NCBI GenBank assembly: GCA_025435555.1
Contig: JAIWWG010000067.1
Coordinates: forward strand, 1-64,000
Length of the DNA stretch: 64,000 bases
Reading direction: 5' to 3'
From: Chytriomyces cf. hyalinus JEL632
Taxonomy: Eukaryota > Chytridiomycota > Chytridiomycetes > Chytridiales > Chytriomycetaceae
The position numbers and the translations under genes are program-made. Shown one piece after another: positions 48,401-59,778 of this stretch (position 1 is the stretch's first letter; the number at the start of each line of letters is the position of its first letter). Below the pieces are notes generated by a model. The model ran no database searches and was not told the DNA's origin. It saw only the letters and a list, made by a program, of their open reading frames with translations.

Positions 48401-50798
48401 GATATTTGGTTAGTCTATCTGGCCGACGATACTTTTTCATGATGGACAAGGGTATTACCTTGTTTGGCCTCCAATTGCTCAGCTGTCATTTCATCCAAGG
48501 CCTCAATTTCCTCGTGCCCGGCATCATCATCATAGTTGAAATCATCTTCTCCACCATCCACTCGGGATTCATCGTTCATGGATTGAATTGCGACACCATC
48601 GCCAACAGCGTCATCGAAAAGCGCATTCGGAATCTTGACAACATCTTCAGAACCAACCACCCCCACTTCAACTCCCCCAGCACCACCAGCACCTACATCC
48701 AACAAAGCACTCTCATTCAACGCCGTCACAGAATCTTCTCCCTCCGGAGCCGCGTCATCAAACTCGGACCATCCCGAACTCGGCCGTGACCCTTCCTTTG
48801 CCACAATTGGACCTACAGGTTCCACAGCAGCGCGTTCATCACTGCTGTTTACAGCTGCTGCTGTAGCGTCAACACTTACACTGCTAGAATTACAATCCAC
48901 GATCCCCAGGTCGGCAAGGTCGTCGGACATTGTGATGGCAGCTTTTGCGGATGCTTCATCTTCCATCCATCGCGCGGGGCGGTTGTCGGTGAGTGAGTGT
49001 TGGCTGTATGTTTTTTCAATCCAAGACGGCTGTTCTTCTACTGCCGATTCAGTATCGTCGGTCAAGAGGGCAGAAGTGGCTTTGGAAGGGAGTTTGGAGG
49101 ATTTTTGTGTGAGGATTTGTTGAGAGGGTTGACGGGATTGTTTGACGGAAGATTGTTTCGCGGGTGTGCCTGCGAGGGATGATTTTCTGGGGCTGTGCAC
49201 AGCTGCGGAGACGGCGTGTTTTGGAGTGGATGATGATTTTGGGGTTTGGTGGAGTGTAGCTGTAGAAAATTGCTTTTTAGGGGTTCCAGCAGTTGACGTT
49301 GCAGTTGACAAATTTGCAACGGATTTTTGGGTTGGGGTGGTGGGTGCTGATGAGTCATTGAGTTGAATTTGCGAAGTTTGTTTGCGAGGAGAAACGGTGG
49401 TGCTGGATTTTTTCGGGGTCGTAGCAGCTTTTGTGATGGAATCTTGACGAGAACTTGTTGCAAAGGATGTTTGCTTTGGTGTGGCGCGGATGGAGGTGTT
49501 TTTGGATGCGGGGGTTTGTTTAGGTGATGGAGGGTTGGGTTCCGCATTTGCTGCTACCAACGGTTCTGACGCATCTTGAGGTGAAGTTTCCGTTGCATTT
49601 GGGTCTACAGGTTGCTGGGTTGAGTCAGCATCGTTGCTTTCCGCACCAGCAATCACACTCGCTGCAGCCGAAGTAGCTTGACTATCCCCCAAAAGTGGTG
49701 AACAAGTCGGATGCCCACGCGTTTTGGGCCTTAAAAGCGTCGAAGACGTGGTATCCTGTTCTGGCGCAGTTTGACTCTTTCGCATCGCGTTAATCGCCGC
49801 ATTATTACCCTTTTGCATGTATGTGATTTCATGCGTTTTTGGGCGGACAAGGTCGTAGTGCGGTTTTCCTTCCTCAAGTTGGTCTAGGTAGTGTTTTGGG
49901 TATTCTGCAATGTTGCAGAGGTATCCTAGATTTCGGAGACGGTCTGAGTACCAGGCAAGGCGGTTGTAGTTGGGTGCTTTTTCTTCAATGCGTTGCAGGA
50001 TTGTCTGTGTGTGTGTGTGGGGGTAGAGAATGAAGAAGAATGAGATTTTTTTCAAACCTCGCAGTTGAAAAAACGACTCACCAGGTTATCTTTCAAGATG
50101 TTGTCGTTGCGGCACTGGCGGATATGGGTGTGTGCCTCGTGGATATGGTCGCGCCTTTTATCGAAAGCGCGGGAGTCGCTGATGCTGGACACGTCGGTGT
50201 CTCTGAGTTTCTGGCTCATTATTCGGTTAAAAAGAATATTGTTGTTCTTTTCAATTGTGTGCATGCGTTCTGCCCAAAGTTCGGACAACCTGTTAAAAAA
50301 GCAAGAGAAAACATATAAAAAAAAGAAAAGTATCGCACCTTCTTCCGTTTGAGTCTTTTTCAAACGCATGTCCAAATGCTTGTACACTTTCGGTCTCGAA
50401 TCGTCGATTGTGTGACGCGCTTTTTTGAGGTTCCTACGGTGAATCTCAAACACATAACTCTCCCAGCGAACAGCCAACAGCTTGTTACAGGTCGGGTGCA
50501 TTGCTTGGTAGTGTCTGTGCTCATAGTTGCCGCTTAGGCCTCCCGGGACAGTGCTCGGTTTTACAAGGTGTGGTTTACGCGTGTTGCTGGAGTGTGGTTT
50601 GTCGGACTTGAGCTTCACTTTTCTGATGGGTTGGAAAGATGGGTCCAGAGGTGGTTTTCCGTCCTCGAGTGGGTGGGATGGAGCGGGCATGGCTTGAACG
50701 GCGGCCATTGCTGTATTGACGCGAGAGGGTTTGTCGAGACAGTGAAGGGGAAGAGGAGTAGGAAAGGGGTACTCTGCTTGTCGGTCTGGATGGAGCAT
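45432..50798 (-). CDS. CFAP97/Hemingway-domain ciliary protein with giant acidic tail
   Basis: Exons 50798-50339, 50269-50082, 50004-48459, 48381-47348 and 47291-45432 join in phase to 1695 residues. The CFAP97 (KIAA1430/Hemingway) domain is built across three exons: NKLLAVRWESYVFEIHRRNL, then ERMHTIEKNNNILFNRIM, then ILQRIEEKAPNYNRLAWYSD. It covers about residues 85-250. Animal proteins with this domain act in sperm-flagellum and motile-cilium axonemes, so an axonemal role is likely. The remaining ~1450 residues are disordered: a basic Ser/Thr/Pro part, an Asp/Glu/His-rich part with many EDD/DEF units, and a Ser/Lys tail. The start is uncertain: MAAVQA (50708) is also possible, and another frame (50874-50575) overlaps the first exon. 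The 69-nt first intron has no stop. Confidence 0.82.
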
Positions 50799-51017
50799 GG
50801 ATGGATGGGGGGGGAGCAGAGGGAGCGTTTCTCCTTTTGAAGTTGAGAGATGTGCTCAAAGATTGACCTGACAATTCACAGAAATAATTTTATAGACACA
50901 CTTGTTTAAAATTAAAATTGGGGAAGTTCGCCAGTTCAGTTCAAAAAAAATCGTGGGTGCAAAAACGGGTTTAAAAGGGGGGGAATTGAACAAGTCAAGT
51001 CAACAAACAGCAGAGCC

Positions 51018-52275
51018 ATGCACATGCAGCCAATTCTCGGAGGCTTCCCAGTATCCAACCAGCAGCATCCTAACCCACGTATCTGGTGGGCCCCCATCTC
51101 ACAGAACGGGCAGTCAATCCTGGACCAAGCAGTGAGTCTGTCAATGCATCCACTGTCATCTTGACTTCTGATACTCTCGACACTCAATGCAGATTGCACT
51201 CGGAGTAGACGCTGACGGTTCACCGCTGTACGCATGCCGCATGGTGTGCGAGGGCGGGATGCAAGTGGGCAAGCTCCGCCGCGACAGCAGCGGAGTGACT
51301 GCATACGTGTCATACGCGGGCACCGAACGTGTCAGCCACTGCAGCAATCAAGATAACGTACAAGTGTTGTGTGGAGATAGAAACGCAATCCAGCTGCTGC
51401 GTGTGGATGGACGGCTTGTCCCTGCGTTCGTGGCGACAATTGCGCCAATCGAGGCTGGGCGTGAGAGCAACGGCGATCCGCTCTTTGTTGCCGTGACGGC
51501 AGATCGCAGTATCGGAATCGGGACTCAAGTTGGCAAGTGCGGCATGCATTTACATGGCGGCATGAGCTACGGGTTTATGGGCAAGGAGCGTTCCACCGAA
51601 TCTTTTTTGATTCTAGTTCACGCACAGATCTTGGACCAGGGATTTAACCAGACTCATCTGTCTCATCAGCCGGCATATATTCAACCACACGCACGCGATG
51701 TCACTTTGGAGTTTTCAAATCATTATGCGCAACCTCACGAGCACCAGCGTCAGCATGAGCATGGTCATGTGGATCATGGCAGACCTGTCTTTAACACACC
51801 TTCCCCACAAATTGCAGTGTTTTGGAGGCAGGCGTCCGCGCATGCATTCCCAAACAACGCAATCCCCATTGGAACAGACAAAGATGGCGGAGCATTATAT
51901 GCGGCGCGAATTCAAATGGAGGGCAGTCTTCAAGTTGGAAAGGCACGAAACACAGGGGGATGCTTTATTGGGTATGCGGGCAAAGAAGTTCATTTCGAAC
52001 ATGGCTTTGAGGTCCTATGTGGAGACCCATTTTCAGTGACATGGTCACGGCAAGACGGAGCGTTTTCTCATACGCGCTTGGGGGGGCTGGTGCCGATTGA
52101 GGCAGGGCATGAATCCGATGGAACGACGCTGTATATTGGTGTTCACCGTGGATGCGACGGTGAGCAAGTTGGGAAATGCAGTGCTCGGTTGCATGACGGA
52201 GTGCATTACGGTCTGTTTGGCAGCGAGATTGTAGCGGCAGACTATTTTGTAGCTGGGTACCGGACTTTTTGCTAA
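51018..52275 (+). CDS. DM9-repeat (DUF3421) protein A
   Basis: Two exons (51018-51131 and 51193-52275) join in phase to 398 residues. Four DM9 units form two pairs. Each unit runs from an ALGVDADGSPLYACR / AIPIGTDKDGGALYAAR type start through a QVGK strand to a GG-YxxYxGKE turn and VLCGD. DM9 domains form mannose-binding, lectin-like beta barrels in animals and also appear in natterin-like proteins; fungal members are uncharacterised. No signal peptide or pore-forming aerolysin domain is visible, so it is best called a cytosolic DM9 lectin-like protein. A His-rich linker (near residue 235) separates the two pairs. A homologue with the same layout lies 3.2 kb away, past the permease gene. Confidence 0.85.
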
Positions 52276-52522
52276 ATTGAGTGTACTTAAAATGGCGCAT
52301 ATTTTATCTCATTGATTGATGTCATGAATAAGGGTGTGAAGTAATGCAAACAAATGCAACAACAAGAAGGCAGGCATACTTCAAGCGTGGGTTGAAATGA
52401 TGAGACTGTTTGAATGATGACATGTATGGATGGGACTGCGGAGAGGGAGATAGATACGCCAAGATCATCTCCCTTTTGTTCCGATGGATACCAACCCTAA
52501 TCAATTGACCAATTAGAAGCAA

Positions 52523-52576
52523 GGAGAGAGAGAGGGAGAGAGAGAGGGAGAGAGAGAGGGAGTGAGAAGAGAGACG
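52523..52576. repeat. GA-dinucleotide repeat upstream of the permease
   Basis: GAGAG units interrupted by GGG, about 54 bp long and ~260 bp before the permease ATG. Purine-rich microsatellites like this are common in promoters and 5' leaders. Confidence 0.85.
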
Positions 52577-52830
52577 GACCGAAGAGTAAACACACACGCA
52601 CGCACAACAAACAGCCTCGCGAGTGTCGGAGCAGTCTCCGGGATGTTCCGACATGTTCCGAGACTCTTCCGATTGGGTTGACAATTTATTTTGATTTTTA
52701 AGAACAACTCGGAAATTACTTTGGGCGCCACCCGCAACCAAATATAAAAAAATTGGAACAAAAGATAAGACGAGTGTATACGGACGGGGTTTAAATCCTA
52801 TCAACAGAATAGATTCCAAAAATAGGACAC

Positions 52831-54648
52831 ATGGACACCACTGGCAAGAAGGTCGAAGAGACCCACGTCGAGCACAAGGCAACCTACGCAGCTGCTGACG
52901 GCATTCATCTGCACCGCAAGCTGGAGGCAAGGCATCTGCAGATGATTGCCCTTGGGGGCACCATTGGGTGTGTATATCCCCCCATCATGCTCTTGTTATC
53001 TGTCTCTTGCTGACATACTTCACCCCCCACTTCAGAACGGGACTGTTTGTCGGAAGTGGTTCCACCATTTCCGTTGCTGGTCCCCTCGGAGTGCTCATCT
53101 CGTACTCTGTCGTCGGTATCCTCGTCTATGCCGTTGTGACTGCATTAGGAGAGATGGGCACACAAGTGCCAGTGTCCGGAGCCTTTGGTGAGCTGTCCAG
53201 CCGCTTCCTGGACCCTTCCATTGGATTCACGCTCGGATGGAACTATTACCTGCAATGGTGCGTTGTCATTGCCAGCAAAACGTCAAAAAATTGGGCTGAT
53301 CAAACTATTTCAATAATGACTTATCAGGCTCCTCACAATCCCTGCCGAACTTGCCGTTCTTGGAAGCATCCCCCAATACTGGTGGCCAGATGTTCAAGCA
53401 TGGATCTTCACCCTCATTTGTCTCGTTCTGCTCATAATGCTCAACTTGTTGGGTGTCAAGAGTTTCGGTGAAGTCGAGTACTGGCTGAGTTTCATCAAGA
53501 TTGCTGCCGTCTCCATTTTCATCATTATTGGTATTGCCATCGTGTGTGGTGCAAACCGCGAATTGGGTGCCATTGGTTTCAAAAACTGGAACGGTGCCAA
53601 TGTCGAAGGCGCGCCTGTCACTTCTGCCTTGGCGGTCATGAGCACTTTTACCAACGCCTTCTACAGGTGTGTGCTTTTGGACGTGGTTTGATTTGAGATC
53701 AAAGCACAACTTCTGACTCCTTCTTGTTTACTGTACAGTTACGGTGGATCTGAGCTTATCGGAGTCACTGCCGGTGAGGCCAAGAACCCAAGGGTCTCTG
53801 TTCCACGTGCCATTAAGGGTACCTTCTGGAGAATCGTTGTCTTCTACCTTATCTCCCTTCTTTTGGTCGGTATGATTATTCCCCTGAACGATGAGCTGCT
53901 CGCCAACACGGATGTCCGAACTTCCCCCTTCACACGTGTGCTTTCATACGCTGGTATCGCCGGTGGACCGGATATCATGAACGTCATTATTCTCATCTCG
54001 CTGTTTTCTGCTGCCAACGGAGCCATCTTTGCCGCCACACGAACTTTGCAGTCTCTTGCCGCCAACCGCATGGCTCCAACCTTCCTCGTTTCCGTGACAA
54101 AACGTGGAGTACCGCTGATTTCAATCTGCATCACTGCCGTGTTTGGAGGATTTGCACTGATTGGAGCATACGTGGGCAACGGAACCGTCTTCAACTTTCT
54201 CGTCAACATTCTGTCCGTGTCAACGTTGATTTGCTGGTGCTGCATTCTCGTCACGCATTTGCGTTTCCGCCTGGCTTGGCGCAAGCAAGGCCGTGCCGAC
54301 ACGGATCTCATCTTCCGAGCACCTTTCTTCCCATACTTTGACATTCTCGGTCTATTGATTGGCGGTGTTGTTCTTGGATACTTTTTCTACACTGCTGCCA
54401 CTACACCATTCGATATTGTCGCACATGCTCCATATGTTGTGGGGATCCCACTGTTTGTGGTGCTTGCTGTTGGACACAAGGCGTATATGACTTTGATTAC
54501 CAAAAAGTTTACGATCGGTTTGGACCCCATGTCTGTGGACTTTGATTCGAATGTGAATGGAGGTATTTATGAGAATGAGGAGGATGAAAAGATTGAGCTT
54601 GAGGAGAACAAGTCTGTTTGGGCTCGGATTGTGCGGGTTCTTGCCTAG
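52831..54648 (+). CDS. Amino-acid permease, APC superfamily YAT type
   Basis: Four exons (52831-52967, 53036-53257, 53328-53666, 53739-54648) join in phase to 535 residues with twelve predicted membrane helices. The YAT signature is clear: LEARHLQMIALGGTIGTGLFVGSG in helix 1 (split by intron 1), GEMGTQVPVSGAFGELSSRF, the SYGGSELIGVTAGEAKNPR motif and FWRIVVFYLISLLLVGMIIP. These proton symporters take up amino acids across the plasma membrane and are regulated by nitrogen supply and ubiquitin-driven endocytosis. The C-terminal tail (EEDEKIELEE) could serve that control. The substrate cannot be told from sequence. It sits between two DM9-repeat genes, all three on the plus strand. Confidence 0.96.
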
Positions 54649-55486
54649 TTTTTTTTCCCGGTTTTTTTTTTTTTTTTAATATATATTTGTTTCTTTTGTA
54701 AGGTATATTCTGTTTTCTTCTCAGAGTCAGTTGGATAACCGCCTTTTTTAGATTCTCGTGTTGCTGTTGTGGTGTTATTTTGGGAAATGCAATCAGTAAA
54801 AGTTGAAGTCGCACCCATGAATCAACAGTGAAGAAATCATTGGGAGCGAGCCAGCAAAAATGCTAGTTTGACAGAATAAGAAGAGTGGCATATGCTTGTA
54901 CAAGTGTAGGGGGAGAGGAGGGGAGAAAGAGATGCCCTGCTATGTACGTAAAAGCATGACCATTTGGCCGCCAGTTTTAGAGCTGGTAAAATTTTTGAAA
55001 TATTTTTCACAACTGGCTTTTGGTAAAATCGTGCTTTGGCTTTTCCACGTGTGGTTCTTTTCTTGAAAGGACCTGCTGAGAGCAGTTGAATAAGGCTCGG
55101 TGGAGTAATGGGGAGGCATGGGCAGTGAGGGTAGATCCTTTTTGGGCTGCTGGCTGGCTGGCTGGCTGGTTGAATCTGGCACATGCTGTGCAAGAAAGAA
55201 CTCTGCTTGAAGAACAAAAGATGGCGGCAAGAAATGGCTCAGCCGCTCCCATGCGAGGGTGTTCACACGGGATGGGAATGGTGATGCTTTGTCTGTCTGT
55301 GTGTCTGTTTGCAGCAATGAAAGAGTAAGACCTGGTTACTTCTCGTTCGGACTGATTCTCCAAAAAGAAGAATAAGGAGAGAGACCATACTCGAAGAGAG
55401 ACCTTTCTCGAAAGTAAACAAGGAGGCATGCCCTCAAAATATTCGTTCTGCAAACATTTGTTTGCAATATTCAAAAACTGCAACGG
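54649..55486. other. Intergenic stretch between permease and second DM9 gene
   Basis: 838 bp with no convincing gene. A T-run lies at 54662-54677 just after the permease stop, followed by an AATATATAT-like signal. 55140-55170 holds a short GGCTGGCT repeat (4-5 units). The minus-strand 229-codon frame at 55007-55696 runs into the DM9 gene's coding strand and has random composition. Confidence 0.55.
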
Positions 55487-57066
55487 ATGAGTGAATGGCA
55501 TGACGCCCCAGAGCACTGGTCCTCCCCTCCCAGCAGACCCGCAACAGCACAACCAGCAGAACATCCTGTCCCTGTCGAGGCTGTGGAAGCAGCCGAAATG
55601 AACCCATGGGCTGATCCACAGCAAACCCACAATGAACCCACGAAAACCGAAACCATTCCAGTCGACAGCAGCAGCCTCCCAAAAAACACGATCCAATTTG
55701 ATGTCGCAAACTTATCCACAGAAAACCTCGAAACTCCCCCTCTCGTCTTTGCAGACTTGGACGCGGGTAACGACGAATCCATCAACGACGACGGCAACAC
55801 GGACCTATGGGGCGTCCCGATTGCTCCATTTCGGCCGCAACCCATCGAATCCATTGCATCCACCACGCCGTCTCACCAGATGCAGTCAGATGTGCTGCAT
55901 TCAATGGTGTTTTGGAAAAAATTCAAGGGCCCGTTCCTGCCGTCAGAGGCGATCCCGATCGGTAGGGATACCGATGGGAGCTCATTGTTTGCAACGCGGG
56001 CTTCGTGGAAGGGAGGTCTGCATGTGGGGAAAGGCAGGAATAATGGGGGGTGTTACATCTCGTACGGTGGTAAGGAGGTTTTGTTGGGCCACGAGGCTGA
56101 GTATGAGGTATTATGCGGGGTTGCGGAGGGAATTGAGTGGATTCCGCAGAATGGGCTGGTTTCGGCGGGGCTTCTGTCTGGGGACCGGTTGATTGACGGT
56201 GGGCATGAGGAGAATGGGTCACCTTTGTTTATTGGGTTTTGTGAGACGTATTTTCATGGGACGCAGGTACCTGTTTTTGTTTTTCTCTGTTTTTTTGTTT
56301 TGCTTACATGAGATGAGACATGTTTAACGATTTTGCATCAGGTGGGGAAATGTGGACCGCACATTTCCGGAGTCAATTACCCATACGCCGGCAAAGAATG
56401 CAACGTGAAGCAATACAAAATTGCAGCATACGCACGCGTGCTTGAAATGGACGATACAACCGATGATCCTTCGATTGTCGAGTCCGAATCGACAGCACAA
56501 TTTAGTACAGAAGCGCTCTCTTCAGGCGCGCCGATCGTGTACTGGCGTGCTGCATCGAAAACTCTTCCGCATGACGCTATCCGCCTCGGCCGCGATATCG
56601 ATGGCACGCCGTTGTATGCTGGGCGGGCGAAAGTGGGTGGTGGGGGTGTGCAGGTGGGCAAGATTCGAGGTGGCGAGGCGTGTTATATCCCATACGTGAG
56701 TTTTGTGGTGGAAATTTCCTTCCCCCTAACTGATTGGGAGTTTAATTTTGAATTCTTATTTCTTTTTTTTTTTTTTAGGGTGGTCGAGAACTCACCTTCA
56801 AGAAAGGGTTTGAAGTCCTGTGCGGCGATTCACGCGTCATTGATCTGGAGGAAGTTGAAGGGAGAATCCCGCTCATGAAAATTGCAGACTTGAAGCCGAT
56901 TGAGGCCGGTTCTGAGGCAAATGGCATGCCGCTCTACATTGCGATTCATGAAGCATTTGGAACAATTCAAATTGGAAAGTGTTCTCCGAGCTTACCTGGC
57001 TGTCATTTCTCGTACAATGGAAAGGAACACATTGGCGCAAAGTTTCGAATGGTTGTGTATCATTAA
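55487..57066 (+). CDS. DM9-repeat (DUF3421) protein B
   Basis: Three exons (55487-56266, 56342-56695, 56779-57066) join in phase to 473 residues. The first ~145 residues are acidic and disordered and absent from protein A. Four DM9 units follow: IPIGRDTDGSSLFATR, then the ENGSPLFIGF unit, AIRLGRDIDGTPLYAGR, then ANGMPLYIAIHEAFG, each with its QVGK/HVGK strand and YxGKE turn. The four-unit layout in two pairs matches protein A (51018-52275), so the two probably arose by duplication, with the permease now lying between them. No signal peptide or membrane helix. A carbohydrate-binding intracellular lectin is the best guess; no function is known for fungal members. Confidence 0.87.
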
Positions 57067-57198
57067 AAAGTAAATATAGAATTCACCTCTTGCATGTATG
57101 AAAAATCATTCTCCTTGAAAGAAATAACAGGAAGCACTTTTCAGGAATGTATGTTTTATTACTTTGAATCGCTCTGTTTATTTCACGAGTCCGAGCGC

Positions 57199-59284
57199 TC
57201 AGAACTCAAACTCGGCCCTAAACTTGCTGACATCCCGCTCGCCCTGAGTCATCTCCGCCAAGTCCATACGGCTCATCTGGTAAGAAAATAAAATCACAAG
57301 TGTCAGCATAATGCTGAATGGTTCAACTTTCTACTCTTATCACCTGTACAAATGTTCGTCTCAGCGTGTCCCACAGGTTTTCGCTCACATTTACAAATCC
57401 AATCGACTTTTCGTCACCAACGACATGCAGACTGAGAGCACCAAGGAGGTGTTCAGCGGCTTCGTGGTATGCGCCAATATTGATGCAGCTCACGCCCAGG
57501 TTGTACCGACAACGTACAAATGATGGTTTCAGTTCGAGCGCTTTCCGATACGCTTCGATCGCCTCTTCACCTATTGATTGTATTTGATGAGCACGCGATT
57601 GTCAGAACAGCAACGGAAAACAAAAAATCTCAACTGCGCCCACTGTTTGCAAGTGTTGCACCAAGACGATTCCACAAAAGGTAGTCCCCACTTCGCACTC
57701 GCAAAGCCGAGCTGAAGCAGTCAATCACTTTATCATACTCGCTACGGTTGTAAAACAAAACTCCCAAGCCTAGCTGCAAATCTGCATCCACTTGACTGGA
57801 TGGTGCAGATTGAACGGCTTCCAAGTACCGAGCCACAGTGGTTTCATGAATTTCGTAGGTGGATGTGAAGCGGTTCATGGCGGCTGGTTTTTGCGCTGGT
57901 GCTTCTGGAATGTTGGGGTATTTAGTGGTGAGCCAGCGGTTCAGCGTTGCATACGCTTGGAGCTCTTGACCCTCGTTGGTGTAGGATACACCAAGGCTCT
58001 ATGGGGCTTTTTTAATGTGATTGCCAAAAAAATGAATGCGGTTAAAAACCAAAAATGATTTACCATAAGTGCTGGCAAATTTTGTGGATCCAGTTGAACG
58101 CTCCTTTGAAGTGCAATGATTGCAGCATCTTCCTTTTCATTTTCAGCTTGCACTTTTCCGAGATACATCCATGCTTCACTGTTTTCTGCGTGGTTCATTT
58201 GGCATGCGGCTTCAAATGCTAACGCCGCCTGACTCAAACTTCCTCCCGGAGAATCCAGAATCTGTCGACCCACCGCCAAAGCATCTGGATTTCCCAAAAA
58301 CGGGTTCTCTGGCTCAAATTTATACGCAGTCCATGGAGCCGTGACCGGGTCTGGGTCCACCACTTCAGCCCCACCAAATCCATCGCCATTCACAAAGTCT
58401 TCAAATTCGCCATCCCACGGGTTCTGGATTCCAGCTTTCGCTTGCTCTGCTTGTTCCGAGTTTTTCAGTTCGTTCCAGATTTCGCTCATTTTCGTCATCA
58501 TTTCATCGCGTTCGGTGTCTGTGGCGCCTTCGAGATCCAGTTTCGCAAATTCGTCCTGCCAAGATTCCAAATCTGCGGGTTCGTGTTTGTGCTGCTGGTG
58601 GATGGGTTCTTTTCCTTTTGCCAAAGGTTCTTCGAGCTCTTCAAAACGCGAGAATTGAGTGGACCATTCTTGTTCAAAGGCAGCGTCATGGACTGGGTGT
58701 TGGTGCTGCTGCATGATCGCCGAGGGCATTTGCATCATTGGAGCCCCCATAGACTGATTGTACATCATTCGAGGTTGTTGCGCAAATTCTTGGTTCCATC
58801 CTAAAAACAAATTCATGTTGGAGGGCAGTCATGACAACGCACATGAGTGCCAAACGAAAGAATTCGAAATGACAACTCCTCACCCCTCTGCTGCTGCTGC
58901 TGCTTTCCGCCATGTACAATGGGGCCCCTAGCACCCGAGAAGGCAGCTTCAAACGACGCCGAGTGGATTTCGGAAATGCCGCTGTTCCCGGCTTGTTCGA
59001 AGGAACCAAATTCGTTTGCCCAGTTTGGACCCGAGTGAACTTGGGACGGGGCGGCGTGGGAGTGTATGGGTCGAATTGATTGGCTGTGCATGTTGATGTT
59101 CATGTTTGCGTTGGGCATCATTCTGAGTGGGGCGTTCGAGTTTGCGTTGAAGAAGGAAGCGCTTTGCCCGGCCTTCAACACGAATTCAGAAGGAGTAAGA
59201 TAGCAATCCAACGCCGTGAAATGCAAGTATTACCTGCGCTTGCCGTCCGATACCATTCGGACCCATGCTTGACTTCTTGTTCAT
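57199..59284 (-). CDS. PEX5: PEX5, peroxisomal targeting signal 1 receptor
   Basis: Six exons (59284-59234, 59172-58884, 58800-58064, 57998-57635, 57570-57344, 57276-57199) join in phase to 581 residues. The N-terminal half carries five WxxxF motifs (WANEF, WNQEF, WSTQF, WQDEF, WDGEF) that bind Pex14 and Pex13. The C-terminal half has seven TPR-type helices: [27 protein letters not shown], then [62 protein letters not shown]. These form the pocket for the SKL tripeptide. The conserved N-terminal cysteine used for monoubiquitin-driven recycling is not in the proposed first exon. Either the start lies upstream (an open frame reaches 59425 and holds one cysteine) or the residue is lost. The allantoin and fatty-acid genes here may supply cargo. 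Confidence 0.95.
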
Positions 59285-59732
59285 GGAAACGACTTCAGCG
59301 GCCCATTTGAAATCTACGATAAGCTCACCTGCCCAGCCGACGAGGATGACGAGCCGCTGTTGAATTGGTTTGAAGCCAAGTGGTTCACGAGACCCTTTGC
59401 GGCATTTGTGGAGGTTGGTGCGCAACTGGCGTCATTCATGTGTGGCAATTTTTTATTATTTATTGGATTTGAAGTGGCATGAGGGAGAGCGACATTTAGT
59501 CATCCCACGTCCGAGGACAGCGGATGCATACTTCTAGCATGAAGTAGCATGGACTACCATTTCCCTGGTTGGTTCTTCTGCGGCGTTGAATCGACACCCT
59601 CCCTACCCAACAAGCAGTGACGCTATGGGAGTTGCTGAAGCAGAGGGCAATGCATCTCGCTGGACAACCCCGTCGCGAGTGAGCGCAACCACGGACGCAG
59701 CTGGCAGCGTGGAAGGCGATCTTAAATAAAGT
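59268..59732 (+). other. Unresolved plus-strand coding-like stretch opposite the PEX5 start
   Basis: One frame is open from about 59268 to TGA at 59480-59482. It reads FEIYDKLTCPADEDDEPLL followed by WFEAKWFTRPFAAFVEVGAQ, a composition unlike chance. Another frame ends in TAA at 59727-59729, overlapping AATAAA, and reads DAMGVAEAEGNASRWTTPSR before its stop. I could not join these into one gene with good splice sites, and no start codon is clear. Possibilities are a small gene overlapping the PEX5 5' end, a gene remnant, or a wrong PEX5 first exon. Confidence 0.35.
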
Positions 59733-59778
59733 GCTTTATTAAATAAATATTTCTTTCTTTCTTTTTATTCTCCAGAAA

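Noticed and set aside
55007-55696. 229-codon minus-strand frame
   Set aside because: Runs through an intergenic region into the start of DM9 protein B on the opposite strand; composition is random and no motif is present.
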